From Auanema rhodensis (taxonomy: Eukaryota; Nematoda; Chromadorea; Rhabditida; Rhabditidae): a DNA stretch of 64,000 nt. The notes beneath the pieces are model-generated. The model did not search any database. It saw nothing but the letters and a program-made list of their open reading frames with translations, and was not told the DNA's origin. This document shows, in pieces, positions 41,601 through 56,300 of the stretch. Made by a program: the position numbers and the translations under genes. Each line of letters starts with the position of its first letter. The stretch's first letter is position 1. The DNA lies in NCBI GenBank assembly GCA_964057225.1, contig OZ059895.1:19974688-20038687 (forward strand), given 5' to 3'.

Positions 41601-44600
41601 TAATGCATCATTTTTCAAACGATCATAACTAATTTCTGTATTGAGCTTTTCTCAATGTAGTATAGTGCATTCGATGCGGATTTTTAAGCTGCGTCGATCT
41701 GTGTTATCAGATTTGCGCTAGCTTAAAAATGCACCGAGATATCAACTGATATATGTTCACACTTATATCCTCGATTTTCACCCTGAAGAAATTATTTTTT
41801 CGTTGAATAACATTGTCCATCGTCTTTGCTTTGAAAAAAGGAATCTAAAAACATTTACTTTTTGCTAAATTATTTTGAAATTTTTCGAAAAAATTTTTGT
41901 CAAAATGTTTTTGGAAGCAATGTTGAGTGTACATGGAAACTCAACATACACTAATGCATCATTTTTCAACCGATCATAACTAATTTTTGTATCAAGCGTT
42001 TCTCAATGTAGTATAGTGCATTCGATGCGGATTTTCAAGCTGCGTCGATCTGTGTTATCAGATTTGCGCTAGCTTAAAAATGCACCGAGATATCAACTGA
42101 TATATGTTCACACTTATATCCTCGATTTTCACCCTGAAGAAATTATTTTTTCGTTGAATAACATTGTCCATCGTCTTTGCTTTGAAAAAAGGAATCTAAA
42201 AACATCTACTTTTTGCTAAATTATTTTGAAATTTTTCGAAAAAATTTTTGTCAAAATGTTTTTGGAAGCAATGTTGAGTGTACATGGAAACTCAACATAC
42301 ACTAATGCATCATTTTTCAAACGATCATAACTAATTTTTGTATTAAGCGTTTCTCAATGTTGTATAGTGCATTCGATGCGGATTTTTAAGCTGCGTCGAT
42401 CTGTGTTATCAGATTTGCGCTAGCTTAAAAATGCACCGAGATATCAACTGATATAAGTTCACACTTAGATCCTCGATTTTCACCCTGAAGAATTAATTTT
42501 TTCGTTGAATAACAATGTCCATCGTCTTTGCCTTGAGAAAAGGAATCTAAAAACATCTACTTTTTGCTAAATTATTCTGAAATTTTTCGAAAAAATTTTT
42601 GTCAAAATGTTTTTGGAAGCAATGTTGAGTGTACATGGAAACTCAACATACACTAATGCATCATTTTTCAAACGATCATAACTAATTTTTGTATTGAGCG
42701 TTTCTCAATGTAGTATAGTGCATTCGATGCGGATTTTTAAGCTGCGTCGATCTGTGTTATCAGATTTGCGCTAGCTTAAAAATGCACCGAGATATCAACT
42801 GATATAAGTTCACACTTATATCCTCGATTTTCACCCTGAAGAATTAATTTTTTCGTTGAATAGCATTGTCCATCGTCTTTGCCTTGAAAAAAGGAATCTA
42901 AAAACATCTACTTTTTGCTAAATTATTTTGAAATTTTTCGAAAAAATTTTTGTCAAAATGTTTTTGGAAGCAATGTTGAGTGTACATGGAAACTCAACAT
43001 ACACTAATGCATCATTTTTCAAACGATCATAACTAATTTCTGTATTGAGCTTTTCTCAATGTAGTATAGTGCATTCGATGCGGATTTTTAAGCTGCGTCG
43101 ATCTGTGTTATCAGATTTGCGCTAGCTTAAAAATGCACCGAGATATCAACTGATATATGTTCACACTTATATCCTCGATTTTCACCCTGAAGAAATTATT
43201 TTTTCGTTGAATAACATTGTCCATCGTCTTTGCTTTGAAAAAAGGAATCTAAAAACATCTACTTTTTGCTAAATTATTTTGAAATCTTTCGAAAAAATTT
43301 TTGTCAAAATGTTTTTGGAAGCAATGTTGAGTGTACATGGAAACTCAACATACACTAATGCATCATTTTTCAAACGATCATAACTAATTTTTGTATTAAG
43401 CGTTTCTCAATGTAGTATAGTGCATTCGATGCGGATTTTTAAGCTGCGTCGATCTGTGTTATCAGATTTGCGCTAGCTTAAAAATGCACCGAGATATCAA
43501 CTGATATAAGTTCACACTTATATCCTCGATTTTCACCCCGAAGAATTAATTTTTTCGTTAAATAACATTGTCCATCGTCTTTGCCTTGAAAAAAGGAATC
43601 TAAAAACATCTACTTTTTGCTAAATTATTTTGAAATTTTTCGAAAAAAATTTTGTCAAAATGTTTTTGGAAGCAATGTTGAGTGTACATGGAAACTCAAC
43701 ATACACTAATGCATCATTTTTCAACCGATCATAACTAATTTTTGTATCAAGCGTTTCTCAATGTAGTATAGTGCATTCGATGCGGATTTTCAAGCTGCGT
43801 CGATCTGTGTTATCAGATTTGCGCTAGCTTAAAAATGCACCGAGATATCAACTGATATAAGTTCACACTTATATCCTCGATTTTCACCCTGAAGAATTAA
43901 TTTTTTCGTTGAATAGCATTGTCCATCGTCTTTGCCTTGAAAAAAGGAATCTAAAAACATCTACTTTTTGCTAAATTATTTTGAAATTTTTCGAAAAAAT
44001 TTTTGTCAAAATGTTTTTGGAAGCAATGTTGAGTGTACATGGAAACTCAACATACACTAATGCATCATTTTTCAAACGATCATAACTAATTTCTGTATTG
44101 AGCTTTTCTCAATGTAGTATAGTGCATTCGATGCGGATTTTTAAGCTGCGTCGATCTGTGTTATCAGATTTGCGCTAGCTTAAAAATGCACCGAGATATC
44201 AACTGATATAAGTTCACACTTATATCCTCGATTTTCACCCCGAAGAATTAATTTTTTCGTTAAATAACATTGTCCATCGTCTTTGCCTTGAAAAAAGGAA
44301 TCTAAAAACATCTACTTTTTGCTAAATTATTTTGAAATTTTTCGAAAAAAATTTTGTCAAAATGTTTTTGGAAGCAATGTTGAGTGTACATGGAAACTCA
44401 ACATACACTAATGCATCATTTTTCAACCGATCATAACTAATTTTTGTATCAAGCGTTTCTCAATGTAGTATAGTGCATTCGATGCGGATTTTCAAGCTGC
44501 GTCGATCTGTGTTATCAGATTTGCGCTAGCTTAAAAATGCACCGAGATATCAACTGATATAAGTTCACACTTATATCCTCGATTTTCACCCTGAAGAATT

Positions 44601-47600
44601 AATTTTTTCGTTGAATAGCATTGTCCATCGTCTTTGCCTTGAAAAAAGGAATCTAAAAACATCTACTTTTTGCTAAATTATTTTGAAATTTTTCGAAAAA
44701 ATTTTTGTCAAAATGTTTTTGGAAGCAATGTTGAGTGTACATGGAAACTCAACATACACTAATGCATCATTTTTCAAACGATCATAACTAATTTCTGTAT
44801 TGAGCTTTTCTCAATGTAGTATAGTGCATTCGATGCGGATTTTTAAGCTGCGTCGATCTGTGTTATCAGATTTGCGCTAGCTTAAAACTGCACCGAGATA
44901 TCAACTGATATAAGTTCACACTTATATCCTCGATTTTCACCCCGAAGAATTAATTTTTTCGTTAAATAACATTGTCCATCGTCTTTGCCTTGAAAAAAGG
45001 AATCTAAAAACATCTACTTTTTGCTAAATTATTTTGAAATTTTTCGAAAAAAATTTTGTCAAAATGTTTTTGGAAGCAATGTTGAGTGTACATGGAAACT
45101 CAACATACACTAATGCATCATTTTTCAACCGATCATAACTAATTTTTGTATCAAGCGTTTCTCAATGTAGTATAGTGCATTCGATGCGGATTTTCAAGCT
45201 GCGTCGATCTGTGTTATCAGATTTGCGCTAGCTTAAAAATGCACCGAGATATCAACTGATATATGTTCACACTTATATCCTCGATTTTCACCCTGAAGAA
45301 ATTATTTTTTCGTTGAATAACATTGTCCATCGTCTTTGCTTTGAAAAAAGGAATCTAAAAACATCTACTTTTTGCTAAATTATTTTGAAATTTTTCGAAA
45401 AAATTTTTGTCAAAATGTTTTTGGAAGCAATGTTGAGTGTACATGGAAACTCAACATACACTAATGCATCATTTTTCAAACTATCATAACTAATTTTTGT
45501 ATTGAGCGTTTCTCAATGTAGTATAGTGCATTCGATGCGGATTTTCAAGCTGCGTCGATCTGTGTTATCAGATTTGCGCTAGCTTAAAAATGCACCGAGA
45601 TATCAACTGATATAAGTTCACACTTATATCCTCGATTTTCACCCTGAAGAATTAATTTTTTCGTTGAATAACATTGTCCATCGTCTTTGCCTTGAAAAAA
45701 AAAATCTGAAAACATCTACTTTTTGCTAAATTATTTTGAAATTTTTCGAAAAAATTTTTGTCAAAATGTTTTTGGAAGCAATGTTGAGTGTACATGGAAA
45801 CTCAACATACACTAATGCATCATTTTTCAAACGATCATAACTAGTTTTTGTATTAAGCGTTTCTCAATGTAGTATAGTGCATTCGATGCGGATTTTTAAG
45901 CTGCGTCGATCTGTGTTATCAGATTTGCGCTAGCTTAAAAATGCACCGAGATATCAACTGACATATGTTCACACTTATATCCTCGATTTTCACCCTGAAG
46001 AAATTATTTTTTCGTTGAATAACATTGTCCATCGTCTTTGCCTTGAAAAAAGGAATCTAAAAACTTCTACTTTTTGCTAAATTATTTTGAAATTTTTCGA
46101 AAAAATTTTTGTCAAAATGTTTTTGGAAGCAATGTTGAGTGTACATGGAAACTCAACATACACTAATGCATCATTTTTCAACCGATCATAACTAATTTTT
46201 GTATCAAGCGTTTCTCAATGTAGTATAGTGCATTCGATGCGGATTTTCAAGCTGCGTCGATCTGTGTTATCAGATTTGCGCTAGCTTAAAAATGCACCGA
46301 GATATCAACTGATATATGTTCACACTTATATCCTCGATTTTCACCCTGAAGAAATTATTTTTTCGTTGAATAACATTGTCCATCGTCTTTGCTTTGAAAA
46401 AAGGAATCTAAAAACATCTACTTTTTGCTAAATTATTTTGAAATTTTTCGAAAAAATTTTTGTCAAAATGTTTTTGGAAGCAATGTTGAGTGTACATGGA
46501 AACTCAACATACACTAATGCATCATTTTTCAAACTATCATAACTAATTTTTGTATTGAGCGTTTCTCAATGTAGTATAGTGCATTCGATGCGGATTTTCA
46601 AGCTGCGTCGATCTGTGTTATCAGATTTGCGCTAGCTTAAAAATGCACCGAGATATCAACTGATATAAGTTCACACTTATATCCTCGATTTTCACCCTGA
46701 AGAATTAATTTTTTCGTTGAATAACATTGTCCATCGTCTTTGCCTTGAAAAAAAAAATCTGAAAACATCTACTTTTTGCTAAATTATTTTGAAATTTTTC
46801 GAAAAAATTTTTGTCAAAATGTTTTTGGAAGCAATGTTGAGTGTACATGGAAACTCAACATACACTAATGCATCATTTTTCAAACGATCATAACTAGTTT
46901 TTGTATTAAGCGTTTCTCAATGTAGTATAGTGCATTCGATGCGGATTTTTAAGCTGCGTCGATCTGTGTTATCAGATTTGCGCTAGCTTAAAAATGCACC
47001 GAGATATCAACTGACATATGTTCACACTTATATCCTCGATTTTCACCCTGAAGAAATTATTTTTTCGTTGAATAACATTGTCCATCGTCTTTGCCTTGAA
47101 AAAAGGAATCTAAAAACTTCTACTTTTTGCTAAATTATTTTGAAATTTTTCGAAAAAATTTTTGTCAAAATGTTTTTGGAAGCAATGTTGAGTGTACATG
47201 GAAACTCAACATACACTAATGCATCATTTTTCAAACGATCATAACTAATTTTTGTATTAAGCGTTTCTCAATGTAGTATAGTGCATTCGATGCGGATTTT
47301 TAAGCTGCGTCGATCTGTGTTATCAGATTTGCGCTAGCTTAAAAATGCACCGAGATATCAACTGATATAAGTTCACACTTAGATCCTCGATTTTCACCCT
47401 GAAGAATTAATTTTTTCGTTGAATAACAATGTCCATCGTCTTTGCCTTGAGAAAAGGAATCTAAAAACATCTACTTTTTGCTAAATTATTCTGAAATTTT
47501 TCGAAAAAATTTTTGTCAAAATGTTTTTGGAAGCAATGTTGAGTGTACATGGAAACTCAACATACACTAATGCATCATTTTTCAAACGATCATAACTAAT

Positions 47601-48085
47601 TTTTGTATTAAGCGTTTCTCAATGTAGTATAGTGCATTCGATGCGGATTTTTAAGCTGCGTCGATCTGTGTTATCAGATTTGCGCTAGCTTGAAAATGCA
47701 CCGAGATATCAACTGATATAAGTTCACACTTATATCCTCGATTTTCACCCTGAAGAATTAATTTTTTCGTTGAATAACATTGTCCATCGTCTTTGCCTTG
47801 AAAAAAGGAATCTAAAAACATCTACTTTTTGCTAAATTATTTTGAAATTTTTCGAAAAAATTTTTGTCAAAATGTTTTTGGAAGCAATGTTGAGTGTACA
47901 TGGAAACTCAACATACACTAATGCATCATTTTTCAAACGATCATAACTAATTTCTGTATTGAGCTTTTCTCAATGTAGTATAGTGCATTCGATGCGGATT
48001 TTTAAGCTGCGTCGATCTGTGTTATCAGATTTGCGCTAGCTTAAAAATGCACCGAGATATCAACTGATATATGTTCACACTTATA
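38609..48085. repeat. Block E: copies 110-136 with short-period higher-order repeats
   Basis: This block is rich in CAACCGATC/GTATCAAGC right halves and GAATAGC left halves. Dimers of 702 bp are seen at 40715-42118 (copies 116-119, markers GTTCAATAGC and ACATTTAC) and 43874-45277 (copies 125-128, markers GAATAGC and CACCCCGAAG). The pair 110-111 resembles 113-114. Private changes include GGAACCAATG (113), AATGTTGTATAG (120), GAAATCTTTC (123) and CTTAAAACTGC (127). Confidence 0.78.
45054..47234. repeat. 3-copy duplication with breakpoints inside monomers
   Basis: Bases 45054-46181 match 46107-47234 at an offset of 1,053. Shared private markers are CAAACTATC, AAAAAAAAATCTG with AACTAGTTTT, CTGACATATG and AACTTCTA. 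The left limit is where the A7T4 run of copy 128 differs from the A6T5 run of copy 131. The right limit is CAACCG (copy 131) against CAAACG (copy 134). Both limits fall in the middle third of the monomer. Confidence 0.88.
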
Positions 48086-50191
48086 TCCTCGATTTTCACC
48101 CTGAAGAAATTATTTTTTCGTTGAATAACATTGTCCATCGTCTTTGCTTTGAAAAAAGGAATCTAAAAACATCTACTTTTTGCTAAATTATTTTGAAATT
48201 TTTCGAAAAAATTTTTGTCAAAATGTTTTTGGAAGCAATGTTGAGTGTACATGGAAACTCAACATACACTAATGCATCATTTTTCAAACGATCATAACTA
48301 ATTTTTGTATTAAGCGTTTCTCAATGTAGTATAGTGCATTCGATGCGGATTTTTAAGCTGCGTCGATCTGTGTTATCAGATTTGCGCTAGCTTAAAAATG
48401 CACCGAGATATCAACTGATATAAGTTCACACTTATATCCTCGATTTTCACCCCGAAGAATTACTTTTTTCGTTAAATAACATTGTCCATCGTCTTTGCCT
48501 TGAAAAAAGGAATCTAAAAACATCTACTTTTTGCTAAATTATTTTGAAATTTTTCGAAAAAATTTTTGTCAAAATGTTTTTGGAAGCAATGTTGAGTGTA
48601 CATGGAAACTCAACATACACTAATGCATCATTTTTCAAACGATCATAACTAATTTCTGTATTGAGCTTTTCTCAATGTAGTATAGTGCATTCGATGCGGA
48701 TTTTTAAGCTGCGTCGATCTGTGTTATCAGATTTGCGCTAGCTTAAAAATGCACCGAGATATCAACTGATATATGTTCACACTTATATCCTCGATTTTCA
48801 CCCTGAAGAAATTATTTTTTCGTTGAATAACATTGTCCATCGTCTTTGCTTTGAAAAAAGGAATCTAAAAACATCTACTTTTTGCTAAATTATTTTGAAA
48901 TTTTTCGAAAAAATTTTTGTCAAAATGTTTTTGGAAGCAATGTTGAGTGTACATGGAAACTCAACATACACTAATGCATCATTTTTCAAACGATCATAAC
49001 TAATTTTTGTATTAAGCGTTTCTCAATGTAGTATAGTGCATTCGATGCGGATTTTTAAGCTGCGTCGATCTGTGTTATCAGATTTGCGCTAGCTTAAAAA
49101 TGCACCGAGATATCAACTGATATAAGTTCACACTTATATCCTCGATTTTCACCCCGAAGAATTAATTTTTTCGTTAAATAACATTGTCCATCGTCTTTGC
49201 CTTGAAAAAAGGAATCTAAAAACATCTACTTTTTGCTAAATTATTTTGAAATTTTTCGAAAAAATTTTTGTCAAAATGTTTTTGGAAGCAATGTTGAGTG
49301 TACATGGAAACTCAACATACACTAATGCATCATTTTTCAAACGATCATAACTAATTTCTGTATTGAGCTTTTCTCAATGTAGTATAGTGCATTCGATGCG
49401 GATTTTTAAGCTGCGTCGATCTGTGTTATCAGATTTGCGCTAGCTTAAAAATGCACCGAGATATCAACTGATATATGTTCACACTTATATCCTCGATTTT
49501 CACCCTGAAGAAATTATTTTTTCGTTGAATAACATTGTCCATCGTCTTTGCTTTGAAAAAAGGAATCTAAAAACATCTACTTTTTGCTAAATTATTTTGA
49601 AATTTTTCGAAAAAATTTTTGTCAAAATGTTTTTGGAAGCAATGTTGAGTGTACATGGAAACTCAACATACACTAATGCATCATTTTTCAAACGATCATA
49701 ACTAATTTTTGTATTAAGCGTTTCTCAATGTAGTATAGTGCATTCGATGCGGATTTTTAAGCTGCGTCGATCTGTGTTATCAGATTTGCGCTAGCTTAAA
49801 AATGCACCGAGATATCAACTGATATAAGTTCACACTTATATCCTCGATTTTCACCCCGAAGAATTAATTTTTTCGTTAAATAACATTGTCCATCGTCTTT
49901 GCCTTGAAAAAAGGAATCTAAAAACATCTACTTTTTGCTAAATTATTTTGAAATTTTTCGAAAAAATTTTTGTCAAAATGTTTTTGGAAGCAATGTTGAG
50001 TGTACATGGAAACTCAACATACACTAATGCATCATTTTTCAAACGATCATAACTAATTTCTGTATTGAGCTTTTCTCAATGTAGTATAGTGCATTCGATG
50101 CGGATTTTTAAGCTGCGTCGATCTGTGTTATCAGATTTGCGCTAGCTTAAAAATGCACCGAGATATCAACTGATATATGTTCACACTTATA
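48086..50191. repeat. Dimeric higher-order repeat, three 702-bp units
   Basis: Copies 137-142 alternate strictly. Odd-numbered copies have GAAATTATT, GCTTTG, GTATTAAGC and GATATAAG. Even-numbered copies have CACCCCGAAG, GTTAAATAAC, TAATTTCTG, GAGCTTTTC and GATATATG. Copy 138 alone has GAATTACTTTTTTCG. Apart from that the three units look identical. Confidence 0.87.
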
Positions 50192-50542
50192 TCCTCGATT
50201 TTCACCCTGAAGAAATTATTTTTTCGTTGAATAACATTGTCCATCGTCTTTGCTTTGAAAAAAGGAATCTAAAAACATCTACTTTTTGCTAAATTATTTT
50301 GAAATTTTTCGAAAAAATTTTTGTCAAAATGTTTTTGGAAGCAATGTTGAGTGTACATGGAAACTCAACATACACTAATGCATCATTTTTCAAACGATCA
50401 TAACTAATTTTTGTATTAAGCGTTTCTCAATGTAGTATAGTGCATTCGATGCGGATTTTTAAGCTGCGTCGATCTGTGTTATCAGATTTGCGCTAGCTTA
50501 AAAATGCACCGAGATATCAACTGATATAAGTTCACACTTAGA

Positions 50543-53350
50543 TCCTCGATTTTCACCCTGAAGAATTAATTTTTTCGTTGAATAACAATGTCCATCGTCT
50601 TTGCCTTGAGAAAAGGAATCTAAAAACATCTACTTTTCGCTAAATTATTCTGAAATTTTTCGAAAAAATTTTTGTCAAAATGTTTTTGGAAGCAATGTTG
50701 AGTGTACATGGAAACTCAACATACACTAATGCATCATTTTTCAAACGATCATAACTAATTTCTGTATTGAGCTTTTCTCAATGTAGTATAGTGCATTCGA
50801 TGCGGATTTTTAAGCTGCGTCGATCTGTGTTATCAGATTTGCGCTAGCTTAAAAATGCACCGAGATATCAACTGATATATGTTCACACTTATATCCTCGA
50901 TTTTCACCCTGAAGAAATTATTTTTTCGTTGAATAACATTGTCCATCGTCTTTGCTTTGAAAAAAGGAATCTAAAAACATCTACTTTTTGCTAAATTATT
51001 TTGAAATTTTTCGAAAAAATTTTTGTCAAAATGTTTTTGGAAGCAATGTTGAGTGTACATGGAAACTCAACATACACTAATGCATCATTTTTCAAACGAT
51101 CATAACTAATTTTTGTATTAAGCGTTTCTCAATGTAGTATAGTGCATTCGATGCGGATTTTTAAGCTGCGTCGATCTGTGTTATCAGATTTGCGCTAGCT
51201 TAAAAATGCACCGAGATATCAACTGATATAAGTTCACACTTATATCCTCGATTTTCACCCCGAAGAATTAATTTTTTCGTTAAATAACATTGTCCATCGT
51301 CTTTGCCTTGAAAAAAGGAATCTAAAAACATCTACTTTTTGCTAAATTATTTTGAAATTTTTCGAAAAAATTTTTGTCAAAATGTTTTTGGAAGCAATGT
51401 TGAGTGTACATGGAAACTCAACATACACTAATGCATCATTTTTCAAACGATCATAACTAATTTCTGTATTGAGCTTTTCTCAATGTAGTATAGTGCATTC
51501 GATGCGGATTTTTAAGCTGCGTCGATCTGTGTTATCAGATTTGCGCTAGCTTAAAAATGCACCGAGATATCAACTGATATATGTTCACACTTATATCCTC
51601 GATTTTCACCCTGAAGAAATTATTTTTTCGTTGAATAACATTGTCCATCGTCTTTGCTTTGAAAAAAGGAATCTAAAAACATCTACTTTTTGCTAAATTA
51701 TTTTGAAATTTTTCGAAAAAATTTTTGTCAAAATGTTTTTGGAAGCAATGTTGAGTGTACATGGAAACTCAACATACACTAATGCATCATTTTTCAAACG
51801 ATCATAACTAATTTTTGTATTAAGCGTTTCTCAATGTAGTATAGTGCATTCGATGCGGATTTTTAAGCTGCGTCGATCTGTGTTATCAGATTTGCGCTAG
51901 CTTAAAAATGCACCGAGATATCAACTGATATAAGTTCACACTTAGATCCTCGATTTTCACCCTGAAGAATTAATTTTTTCGTTGAATAACAATGTCCATC
52001 GTCTTTGCCTTGAGAAAAGGAATCTAAAAACATCTACTTTTCGCTAAATTATTCTGAAATTTTTCGAAAAAATTTTTGTCAAAATGTTTTTGGAAGCAAT
52101 GTTGAGTGTACATGGAAACTCAACATACACTAATGCATCATTTTTCAAACGATCATAACTAATTTCTGTATTGAGCTTTTCTCAATGTAGTATAGTGCAT
52201 TCGATGCGGATTTTTAAGCTGCGTCGATCTGTGTTATCAGATTTGCGCTAGCTTAAAAATGCACCGAGATATCAACTGATATATGTTCACACTTATATCC
52301 TCGATTTTCACCCTGAAGAAATTATTTTTTCGTTGAATAACATTGTCCATCGTCTTTGCTTTGAAAAAAGGAATCTAAAAACATCTACTTTTTGCTAAAT
52401 TATTTTGAAATTTTTCGAAAAAATTTTTGTCAAAATGTTTTTGGAAGCAATGTTGAGTGTACATGGAAACTCAACATACACTAATGCATCATTTTTCAAA
52501 CGATCATAACTAATTTTTGTATTAAGCGTTTCTCAATGTAGTATAGTGCATTCGATGCGGATTTTTAAGCTGCGTCGATCTGTGTTATCAGATTTGCGCT
52601 AGCTTAAAAATGCACCGAGATATCAACTGATATAAGTTCACACTTATATCCTCGATTTTCACCCCGAAGAATTAATTTTTTCGTTAAATAACATTGTCCA
52701 TCGTCTTTGCCTTGAAAAAAGGAATCTAAAAACATCTACTTTTTGCTAAATTATTTTGAAATTTTTCGAAAAAATTTTTGTCAAAATGTTTTTGGAAGCA
52801 ATGTTGAGTGTACATGGAAACTCAACATACACTAATGCATCATTTTTCAAACGATCATAACTAATTTCTGTATTGAGCTTTTCTCAATGTAGTATAGTGC
52901 ATTCGATGCGGATTTTTAAGCTGCGTCGATCTGTGTTATCAGATTTGCGCTAGCTTAAAAATGCACCGAGATATCAACTGATATATGTTCACACTTATAT
53001 CCTCGATTTTCACCCTGAAGAAATTATTTTTTCGTTGAATAACATTGTCCATCGTCTTTGCTTTGAAAAAAGGAATCTAAAAACATCTACTTTTTGCTAA
53101 ATTATTTTGAAATTTTTCGAAAAAATTTTTGTCAAAATGTTTTTGGAAGCAATGTTGAGTGTACATGGAAACTCAACATACACTAATGCATCATTTTTCA
53201 AACGATCATAACTAATTTTTGTATTAAGCGTTTCTCAATGTAGTATAGTGCATTCGATGCGGATTTTTAAGCTGCGTCGATCTGTGTTATCAGATTTGCG
53301 CTAGCTTAAAAATGCACCGAGATATCAACTGATATAAGTTCACACTTAGA
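50543..53350. repeat. 4-copy higher-order repeat, two units of 1,404 bp
   Basis: Copies 144-147 (50543-51946) match 148-151 (51947-53350). The order is GAGAAAAGG with ACTTTTCGC and GAGCTTTTC; GAAATTATT with GCTTTG; CACCCCGAAG; and GAAATTATT ending TTAGA. The last three members are the dimer pattern of the preceding region, so this unit looks like a dimer array into which a GAGAAAAGG copy was inserted and then amplified. Confidence 0.86.
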
Positions 53351-56300
53351 TCCTCGATTTTCACCCTGAAGAATTAATTTTTTCGTTGAATAACAATGTC
53401 CATCGTCTTTGCCTTGAGAAAAGGAATCTAAAAACATCTACTTTTCGCTAAATTATTCTGAAATTTTTCGAAAAAATTTTTGTCAAAATGTTTTTGGAAG
53501 CAATGTTGAGTGTACATGGAAACTCAACATACACTAATGCATCATTTTTCAAACGATCATAACTAATTTCTGTATTGAGCTTTTCTCAATGTAGTATAGT
53601 GCATTCGATGCGGATTTTTAAGCTGCGTCGATCTGTGTTATCAGATTTGCGCTAGCTTAAAAATGCACCGAGATATCAACTGATATAAGTTCACACTTAG
53701 ATCCTCGATTTTCACCCTGAAGAATTAATTTTTTCGTTAAATAACATTGTCCATCGTCTTTGCCTTGAAAAAAGGAATCTAAAAACATCTACTTTTTGCT
53801 AAATTATTTTGAAATTTTTCGAAAAAATTTTTGTCAAAATGTTTTTGGAAGCAATGTTGAGTGTACATGGAAACTCAACATACACTAATGCATCATTTTT
53901 CAAACGATCATAACTAATTTCTGTATTGAGCTTTTCTCAATGTAGTATAGTGCATTCGATGCGGATTTTTAAGCTGCGTCGATCTGTGTTATCAGATTTG
54001 CGCTAGCTTAAAAATGCACCGAGATATCAACTGATATATGTTCACACTTATATCCTCGATTTTCACCCTGAAGAAATTATTTTTTCGTTGAATAACATTG
54101 TCCATCGTCTTTGCTTTGAAAAAAGGAATCTAAAAACATCTACTTTTTGCTAAATTATTTTGAAATTTTTCGAAAAAATTTTTGTCAAAATGTTTTTGGA
54201 AGCAATGTTGAGTGTACATGGAAACTCAACATACACTAATGCATCATTTTTCAAACGATCATAACTAATTTTTGTATTAAGCGTTTCTCAATGTAGTATA
54301 GTGCATTCGATGCGGATTTTTAAGCTGCGTCGATCTGTGTTATCAGATTTGCGCTAGCTTAAAAATGCACCGAGATATCAACTGATATAAGTTCACACTT
54401 ATATCCTCGATTTTCACCCCGAAGAATTAATTTTTTCGTTAAATAACATTGTCCATCGTCTTTGCCTTGAAAAAAGGAATCTAAAAACATCTACTTTTTG
54501 CTAAATTATTTTGAAATTTTTCGAAAAAATTTTTGTCAAAATGTTTTTGGAAGCAATGTTGAGTGTACATGGAAACTCAACATACACTAATGCATCATTT
54601 TTCAAACGATCATAACTAATTTCTGTATTGAGCTTTTCTCAATGTAGTATAGTGCATTCGATGCGGATTTTTAAGCTGCGTCGATCTGTGTTATCAGATT
54701 TGCGCTAGCTTAAAAATGCACCGAGATATCAACTGATATATGTTCACACTTATATCCTCGATTTTCACCCTGAAGAAATTATTTTTTCGTTGAATAACAT
54801 TGTCCATCGTCTTTGCTTTGAAAAAAGGAATCTAAAAACATCTACTTTTTGCTAAATTATTTTGAAATTTTTCGAAAAAATTTTTGTCAAAATGTTTTTG
54901 GAAGCAATGTTGAGTGTACATGGAAACTCAACATACACTAATGCATCATTTTTCAAACGATCATAACTAATTTTTGTATTAAGCGTTTCTCAATGTAGTA
55001 TAGTGCATTCGATGCGGATTTTTAAGCTGCGTCGATCTGTGTTATCAGATTTGCGCTAGCTTAAAAATGCACCGAGATATCAACTGATATAAGTTCACAC
55101 TTAGATCCTCGATTTTCACCCTGAAGAATTAATTTTTTCGTTGAATAACAATGTCCATCGTCTTTGCCTTGAGAAAAGGAATCTAAAAACATCTACTTTT
55201 CGCTAAATTATTCTGAAATTTTTCGAAAAAATTTTTGTCAAAATGTTTTTGGAAGCAATGTTGAGTGTACATGGAAACTCAACATACACTAATGCATCAT
55301 TTTTCAAACGATCATAACTAATTTCTGTATTGAGCTTTTCTCAATGTAGTATAGTGCATTCGATGCGGATTTTTAAGCTGCGTCGATCTGTGTTATCAGA
55401 TTTGCGCTAGCTTAAAAATGCACCGAGATATCAACTGATATATGTTCACACTTATATCCTCGATTTTCACCCTGAAGAAATTATTTTTTCGTTGAATAAC
55501 ATTGTCCATCGTCTTTGCTTTGAAAAAAGGAATCTAAAAACATCTACTTTTTGCTAAATTATTTTGAAATTTTTCGAAAAAATTTTTGTCAAAATGTTTT
55601 TGGAAGCAATGTTGAGTGTACATGGAAACTCAACATACACTAATGCATCATTTTTCAAACGATCATAACTAATTTTTGTATTAAGCGTTTCTCAATGTAG
55701 TATAGTGCATTCGATGCGGATTTTTAAGCTGCGTCGATCTGTGTTATCAGATTTGCGCTAGCTTAAAAATGCACCGAGATATCAACTGATATAAGTTCAC
55801 ACTTAGATCCTCGATTTTCACCCTGAAGAATTAATTTTTTCGTTGAATAACAATGTCCATCGTCTTTGCCTTGAGAAAAGGAATCTAAAAACATCTACTT
55901 TTCGCTAAATTATTCTGAAATTTTTCGAAAAAATTTTTGTCAAAATGTTTTTGGAAGCAATGTTGAGTGTACATGGAAACTCAACATACACTAATGCATC
56001 ATTTTTCAAACGATCATAACTAATTTCTGTATTGAGCTTTTCTCAATGTAGTATAGTGCATTCGATGCGGATTTTTAAGCTGCGTCGATCTGTGTTATCA
56101 GATTTGCGCTAGCTTGAAAATGCACCGAGATATCAACTGATATATGTTCACACTTATATCCTCGATTTTCACCCTGAAGAAATTATTTTTTCGTTGAATA
56201 ACATTGTCCATCGTCTTTGCTTTGAAAAAAGGAATCTAAAAACATCTACTTTTTGCTAAATTATTTTGAAATTTTTCGAAAAAATTTTTGTCAAAATGTT

